A stretch of 64,000 nucleotides of DNA from Molossus alvarezi (taxonomy: Eukaryota > Chordata > Mammalia > Chiroptera > Molossidae): contig CM073885.1 in assembly GCA_037176705.1 (NCBI GenBank), positions 88,961,001 to 89,025,000 on the forward strand, in the 5' to 3' direction. The notes beneath the pieces are model-generated. The model worked only from the letters and a program-made list of their open reading frames with translations, was not told where the DNA came from and did no database searches. Positions within the stretch are counted from its first letter, which is position 1, and each line of letters opens with the position of its first letter. Both the position numbers and the translations under genes were made by a program. Shown piece after piece: positions 62,930 to 64,000 of the stretch.

Positions 62930-63310
62930 CACACTGCCCCCTGCCATGTCTTTAACACATCAAGTGTACACCCGCCTTAGGACTTTCATGATTGCTGTTC
63001 CTAAAGCCAAGAATTCTGCCCATCCCCCCAGGTACCCTGCTTCTCTCTGTCACTTCCTTCGAGTCTTGATTCAAACATCACCAAGCAGTGAGGTCTTCAC
63101 TGGCCATCCTATCTAAAACTATAACTCCCTCATCATTACGCTGGGTATTTCCTATTCCCCTTCCTACTTTTTCTTTTTTTGCACCTATATCAATATGTAA
63201 CATACTATATGCTTACTTACTTATCTTGTTAATTATCTCTCCCCAACTATAATGTTGATTCTATTGGGGTAAGGATTTTTTTGTTATTTACTAGTGTACA
63301 TGGGAACCTA
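62930..63310 (+). mobile_element. L2 fragment
   Basis: 'ccgccttaggactttcatga', 'caaacatcaccaagcagtga' and 'cttcactggccatcctatct' fit the order of the L2 3' region, like 38690-39575 but more decayed. Confidence 0.6.
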
Positions 63311-63739
63311 GAACAGTAGGGAGTCATGGAGATACTCTGCTCCATCCAAAGAAATTCTGATTCAATAGGTCTGAGTTGGGGTCCAACAAACTGCATTTGT
63401 ACCACTCCAGGGCATAAGATAACCATAATGTGAAAAATAATAATATATAGATAATACAGGAAAGAAAAAAATTAAAATATGCTATAAAGGCCCAAGCCTT
63501 GGGACCAGCAAGATTATGGTAACAATAATCTACATTAATCAACAGTAACACTGACGAGTTGTGGGTTTTTTTAATTATAAATCAAGTAGTTAACATTCTG
63601 TCATATGGGTTGATAGTCACATATTGCATGGGACATATGTATACAAAAAATATTTCATTGTTTATCTAAAATTATATTTTAATTGAGGTGTCCTATATTT
63701 TTATTTAATAAATCTAGCAACCTCACCCCGGCATCTCTT

Positions 63740-63905
63740 CACAACAGTGAAGTCAGAATGACTGGGTTGAAATATAAGTCAGATCATGTCTAAAAACTCT
63801 TCATTGCCACCCCTCCCCCATTTCACTCATGTAAAAGCCAAAGTCCTTACAATTCACCAGACCCCATATAATCTGTTGAGTTCTCCACACCCCTGCCTCC
63901 CAACC
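63740..63905 (+). mobile_element. L2-like fragment
   Basis: 'agatcatgtctaaaaactct', 'aaagccaaagtccttacaat' and 'caccagaccccatataatct' resemble the L2 segment just upstream of the previous type. Approximate. Confidence 0.5.
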
Positions 63906-63966
63906 CTGTAAATTTTCAGCACCGATGATTCTGGTCTACTTCTTACTTCAGAAGTCACAGTGGCCT

Positions 63967-64000
63967 TTTTTTTAATCCTCACCCGAGGATATTCTTCCAT
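63967..64000 (-). mobile_element. VES SINE, reverse, cut by the window edge
   Basis: T run and 'aatcctcacccgaggatatt', the reverse of the VES 3' tail. The rest is beyond 64000. Confidence 0.85.

Overview
This window is mammalian, and the repeats point to a vespertilionid (evening) bat. About thirty copies of a tRNA-derived SINE of the VES type (head 'gccctggc-ggtttggctcag', B box 'ggttcggttcc', CT-rich body, tail 'tcctcgggtgaggataaaa') are scattered on both strands, many with perfect target-site duplications (TSDs) and long pure A tails. They sit among young L1 and half-L1 (HAL1) retrotransposons and several cut-and-paste DNA transposons (a Tigger-type element, a mariner MITE, a hAT MITE). 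The exact species cannot be told from the sequence.

The host gene is NUBPL (IND1, the mitochondrial P-loop ATPase that helps put iron-sulfur clusters into complex I), read from the minus strand. Three short consecutive coding exons are visible, each with canonical splice sites and matching phases: 50964-51054, 3977-4016 and 3796-3886. They are too short for ORF finding. Joined, they encode an NUBPL segment running from '[15 protein letters not shown]' to '[10 protein letters not shown]'. The rest of the window is intron: the upstream intron from 51055 to the right edge, a 46.9-kb intron at 4017-50963, a 90-base intron at 3887-3976, and the start of the next intron at 3795 down to the left edge.

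Layout, left to right. 1-2195: a broken, intronless retrocopy of BAP1 (nuclear deubiquitinase) in the same orientation as NUBPL, running off the left edge. 2631-2900: a very young VES. 3796-4016: two NUBPL exons. 4540-10675: two old L1 fragments in series, broken into by a younger L1 tail, a mariner MITE and a HAL1 (7609-9708). 11560-15500: an ancient L1 in reverse orientation. 15837-16250: an unidentified retrocopy-like block. 16954-17304: an MLT1-type LTR. 18762-20913: a second HAL1. 22801-24630: a Tigger-type transposon that has lost its catalytic domain. 26-44 kb: many VES copies, an LTR with a nested hAT MITE, MER5A, L2 and MIR fossils, and an EEF1A1 retropseudogene split by a VES. 45-50 kb: an L1 tail, a repeat-poor 3.6-kb stretch and two VES. 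50964-51054: the third NUBPL exon. 53345-59966: an old VES split by an essentially full-length L1 (53479-59868), itself hit by three later VES insertions. 60-64 kb: VES, L2 and MIR pieces.

I found no bacterial-type system, CRISPR array, functional RNA gene or intact novel protein-coding gene. The points most worth a second look are the NUBPL exons, the BAP1 retrocopy, the HAL1 pair with its own 5' end, the Tigger derivative that keeps DNA-binding and tail regions without the catalytic core, a tandem VES pair with shared private variants, and two pairs of unexplained direct repeats (17563/20953 and 49335/52602). All family names come from pattern recognition, not database searches.
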